A DNA stretch of 16,520 nucleotides, taken from Christensenella sp. UBA1259 (GTDB lineage: Bacteria; Bacillota; Clostridia; Christensenellales; Borkfalkiaceae). Below the pieces are notes generated by a model. That model made no database searches. It saw only the letters and a program-made list of their open reading frames with translations, and had not been told where the DNA came from. Positions within the stretch are counted from its first letter, which is position 1; each line of letters opens with the position of its first letter. Where the stretch lies: contig DBVR01000020.1 of assembly GCA_002308755.1 (NCBI GenBank), positions 1 to 16,520 on the forward strand, given 5' to 3'. Both the position numbers and the translations under genes were made by a program. This document shows, in pieces, positions 14,247-16,520 of the stretch.

Positions 14247-14285
14247 AAAACGACCGACGCGTTTACGGCCGGTCGTTTTTTCTCT
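14247..14285. terminator. Terminator after hydA
   Basis: Arms AAAACGACCG (14247-14256) and CGGTCGTTTT (14270-14279) around a 13-nt loop. The T run is longer on the plus strand (six) than on the minus strand (four), but its place 14 bases beyond the hydA stop makes it the likely end of the hydrogenase operon. Confidence 0.65.
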
Positions 14286-14298
14286 CGTTTACTTAAAA

Positions 14299-16065
14299 TC
14301 AGTCGTTGAAACCTTCTCTCGCTTTGTAGGTGGTATGCAACAGTTCGTGCGATTTGTGAGAGTTGGGTTCGCCCAAAAAGTTCTTGTAAAGGTCTACTAT
14401 CTGCGGGTTGTTGTGCGACGCTCTTATAGGTCTCAACTCGTCTTCCTTATAAAGCGCGGCTGCTCTTTTTGCCCTGTAAGTGTCGAGAATATCCGCGTCT
14501 TCGTCTGGCAGGAAACAAGGTTTGACGTACGGCTGACCGCCGCCCGCAACACATCCGCCGGGACAGCACATTATCTCTATAAAGTGGTACTTACTCTTAC
14601 CCGCCCTTATGTCGTCAAGAAGCACTTTCGCGTTCTTCATACCGTGGGCGACCGCGATATTTATCTGTTTGCCGCCTAAATTATAGGACGCTTCCTTTAT
14701 GCCTTCGAGTCCCCTTACTTCCTTCAATTCGACGGGCTGGGCTTCTTTACCCGTTAAGACGAATATCGCTGTACGAAGCGCCGCTTCCATAACGCCGCCC
14801 GTCGCACCGAATATTACGCCCGCGCCGGTGTATTCGCCGACGATATCGTTGTCGAATTCCGAATCGGGAAGACGCTTAAAGTCTATGCCCGAACGCTTGA
14901 TCAGTCTGCCGAGTTCTCTCGTCGTTAAAACGGCGTCGACGTCGCGAAGCCCGTTCACCTGTAACTGCTCTCTTTCTTTCTCGAATTTTTTGGCGGTACA
15001 CGGCATAATGGACACCACGAACATATCTTTGGGGTCTATACCGTTCTTTTCGCAATAATAACTCTTTAATATCGCGCCGAACATTTCGTGCGGGGATTTA
15101 CAGGAAGAAAGGTGCGGCAACAGGTCGCCGTAATTGTATTCCGCATAGTTTATCCAGCCCGGAGAACAGGACGTTATCATGGGAAGCACTCCGCCGTTTT
15201 TGATCCTTCCTAAAAGTTCCGTCGCTTCTTCCATAATGGTAAGGTCCGCGCCGAAGTTGGTGTCGAAAACCTTCTTAAATCCGAGTCTCTTTAACGCCGA
15301 AACCATTTTGCCCGTCGCAAGCGTGCCTATCGGCATACCGAATTCTTCGCCGATAGCGGCTCTCACCGCGGGAGCGGTCTGCACTACGACGTACTTTCCC
15401 GCTTTCATTGCTTCGTCCACTTTTTCTATTTCGGAAACTTCCATAAGCGCGCCCGTCGGACACACCGTTACGCACTGACCGCACAAAAGACAGGGGGAAT
15501 TTGCAAAACTCCTGTTTTCCGCGGGAGCGACGATGGTATTGAAACCGCGCTTTTCAAAGCCCAGAATCCCAAGACCGTGGGCGTTTTTGCAGCGTTCTAT
15601 ACATCTGCCGCACAGAATACATTTGGAAGTATCTCTGTATATCGACGGCGTAAGCCTGTCTATCGTGGTTTCGGTCTTTTCGCCGACATACATATCTTCC
15701 CTTGCGCCTGTTATCCTTGCGACGTGCAACAGTTCGCAGTTGCCGTTCTTGTCGCACTGCTGACAGTTCTTGTTGTGGTTGGAAAGAAGAAGTTCGACCG
15801 ACGTTCTTCTCGCTTCCGTCGCTTTCGGCGAAGAGATGGTTATCTCCATACCTTCGGCAACGGGATACACGCAGGAAGCAACCAGCCCCCTTGCGCCCGT
15901 GGCTTCTACTAAGCATACTCTGCAAGAACCCCGAGAGCATTCGCCGTGATTGAAAGCGCAAAGCGACGGTATCTCGAAACCGCACTTTTTAGCCGCTTCC
16001 AAAATCGTAAGACCTTCTTCTACCTGAAAAGGTATCCCTTCTATCTTGATATTTACTTTTGCCAT
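14299..16065 (-). CDS. hydA: [FeFe] hydrogenase catalytic subunit, NAD(P)H-linked type
   Basis: Catalyses H2 evolution or uptake, exchanging electrons with the HydB flavoprotein and ferredoxin; cytoplasmic. The 588-aa modular protein has: 2Fe-2S domain (C36, C48, C51, C65), His-ligated 4Fe-4S (H97, C101, C104, C110), two 4Fe-4S clusters (C149/152/155/159 and C192/195/198/202), then the H-cluster domain with L1 TSCSPGW (298-304), L2 MPCTAKKFE (354-362) and L3 EIMCCPGGCVAGGGQP (497-512), followed by a small-subunit-like C terminus (about 525-588). In L1 the residue before Pro is Ser301 rather than the Cys of TSCCPxW, and in L3 Cys500 replaces the usual Ala. The ATG at 16065 with GGGAG upstream is chosen; an upstream in-frame start would overlap hydB. 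It starts 14 nt after hydB. Confidence 0.95.
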   Translation of the reverse strand: MAKVNIKIEGIPFQVEEGLTILEAAKKCGFEIPSLCAFNHGECSRGSCRVCLVEATGARGLVASCVYPVAEGMEITISSPKATEARRTSVELLLSNHNKNCQQCDKNGNCELLHVARITGAREDMYVGEKTETTIDRLTPSIYRDTSKCILCGRCIERCKNAHGLGILGFEKRGFNTIVAPAENRSFANSPCLLCGQCVTVCPTGALMEVSEIEKVDEAMKAGKYVVVQTAPAVRAAIGEEFGMPIGTLATGKMVSALKRLGFKKVFDTNFGADLTIMEEATELLGRIKNGGVLPMITSCSPGWINYAEYNYGDLLPHLSSCKSPHEMFGAILKSYYCEKNGIDPKDMFVVSIMPCTAKKFEKEREQLQVNGLRDVDAVLTTRELGRLIKRSGIDFKRLPDSEFDNDIVGEYTGAGVIFGATGGVMEAALRTAIFVLTGKEAQPVELKEVRGLEGIKEASYNLGGKQINIAVAHGMKNAKVLLDDIRAGKSKYHFIEIMCCPGGCVAGGGQPYVKPCFLPDEDADILDTYRAKRAAALYKEDELRPIRASHNNPQIVDLYKNFLGEPNSHKSHELLHTTYKAREGFND

Positions 16066-16079
16066 AATAGTTTCTCCCG

Positions 16080-16520
16080 TTAGTTCTTGGATATCGCTTT
16101 GAATTTGCAGGACGCCATACACAGCCCGCATTTTACGCACTTATCCTGATCGATAACGCGGGAAGGCAGTTTGTGTCCTTCCGCAACGTAGTCCGTCTTG
16201 GAAATCGCCGACACCGGACATTGCCTTTCGCAAAGCCCGCAACCGACGCATTTGTCTTTGTCTATTTCGTATTTCATCAGGTCCTTACAGACGTGCGCGG
16301 GACACTTCTTGTCCACGATATGCGCCCTGTATTCGTCTTCGAACTGCGCAAGCGTCGAAAGTATCGGGTTGGGCGCGGTCTGTCCCAGCGCGCAAAGAGA
16401 ATTGGACTTTATGTTCGCCGCAAGCGATTTAAGATCGTCCAGATCTTTAAGCGTCGCCTGACCTTTGGTGATCTTCGTAAGCATTTCCATCATTCTCTTG
16501 GTACCGATACGGCAGGGAGA
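16080..16520 (-). CDS. hydB: NuoF-like hydrogenase flavoprotein subunit (HydB), 3' end only
   Basis: Partial: the reading frame is open to the right edge of the window, so only the last 146 residues are seen. The first visible residues, SPCRIGTKRMMEML, are the end of the NuoF-type 4Fe-4S motif (CGxCxPCRxG), and SLCALGQTAPNPI carries the fourth ligand. After a CPAHVC pair comes a two-cluster ferredoxin domain with CVGCGLCERQCP and CVKCGLCMASCK; the second lacks the usual Pro after its last Cys. This is the C-terminal layout of HydB/HndC, the FMN- and NAD(P)H-binding subunit of multisubunit [FeFe] hydrogenases, several of which bifurcate electrons between NADH and ferredoxin. A NuoE-like HydC would be expected further upstream, outside the window. 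hydA follows after 14 nt. Confidence 0.93.
   Translation of the reverse strand, partial: SPCRIGTKRMMEMLTKITKGQATLKDLDDLKSLAANIKSNSLCALGQTAPNPILSTLAQFEDEYRAHIVDKKCPAHVCKDLMKYEIDKDKCVGCGLCERQCPVSAISKTDYVAEGHKLPSRVIDQDKCVKCGLCMASCKFKAISKN

Noticed and set aside
16066..16140. Upstream in-frame extension of hydA by 25 codons
   Set aside because: It would overlap the end of hydB, and the ATG at 16065 has a proper ribosome binding site and the N terminus usual for the 2Fe-2S domain.

Overview
The window reads as a chromosomal segment of an anaerobic, moderately low-GC member of the Bacillota (Clostridia or a relative). The evidence is a [FeFe] hydrogenase of the NAD(P)H-linked multisubunit type, type III pantothenate kinase with an ECF-type vitamin transporter, HtpG behind a CIRCE operator, VanW and DegV family proteins, strong AGGAGG-type ribosome binding sites and sigma-A-like promoters (TTGxxx-16/17-TATAAT). 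A gut habitat is plausible but is inference only. No phage, IS element, CRISPR array or rRNA was seen. Almost all genes are on the minus strand; the exceptions are a Cys-rich mini-protein, a tRNA-Val and an XRE-type regulator.

Layout, left to right. (1) 36-2712, minus: operon panT-like ECF S component > coaX > hom, i.e. pantothenate uptake, its phosphorylation for CoA, and homoserine dehydrogenase. Its promoter sits near 2832-2860, with a leader of about 113 nt. (2) 2982-3185, plus: a 67-aa protein with nine cysteines and an internal duplication, then a shared terminator. (3) 3264-4939, minus: two-gene ABC exporter (ATPase then permease, 4-bp overlap) with a near-consensus promoter. (4) 5029-5886, minus: VanW-domain exported protein. 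(5) 5986-6062, plus: tRNA-Val(CAC) with its own promoter and terminator. (6) 6267-7115, minus: DegV family protein, divergent from (7) 7320-7931, plus: XRE regulator with four membrane segments, apparently translated from a nearly leaderless mRNA behind a palindrome-rich control region. (8) 8001-10754, minus: 917-aa fused ATPase-permease of the MacB/FtsX type with a very large extracellular domain. (9) 10850-12724, minus: htpG with promoter and CIRCE operator. (10) 12902-14161, minus: an exported, probably lipid-anchored serpin. (11) 14299-16520, minus: hydA and the 3' end of hydB, part of an NAD(P)H/ferredoxin-linked hydrogenase operon whose first genes lie beyond the right edge.

Most of the window is ordinary housekeeping and envelope functions. 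The points most worth a second look are the HrcA/CIRCE control of htpG, the bacterial serpin with an inhibitory-type hinge, the [FeFe] hydrogenase with Ser in the H-cluster L1 motif and an extra Cys in L3, the duplicated Cys-rich membrane mini-protein, and the leaderless, palindrome-controlled XRE membrane regulator. I see no clear multi-gene novel system.
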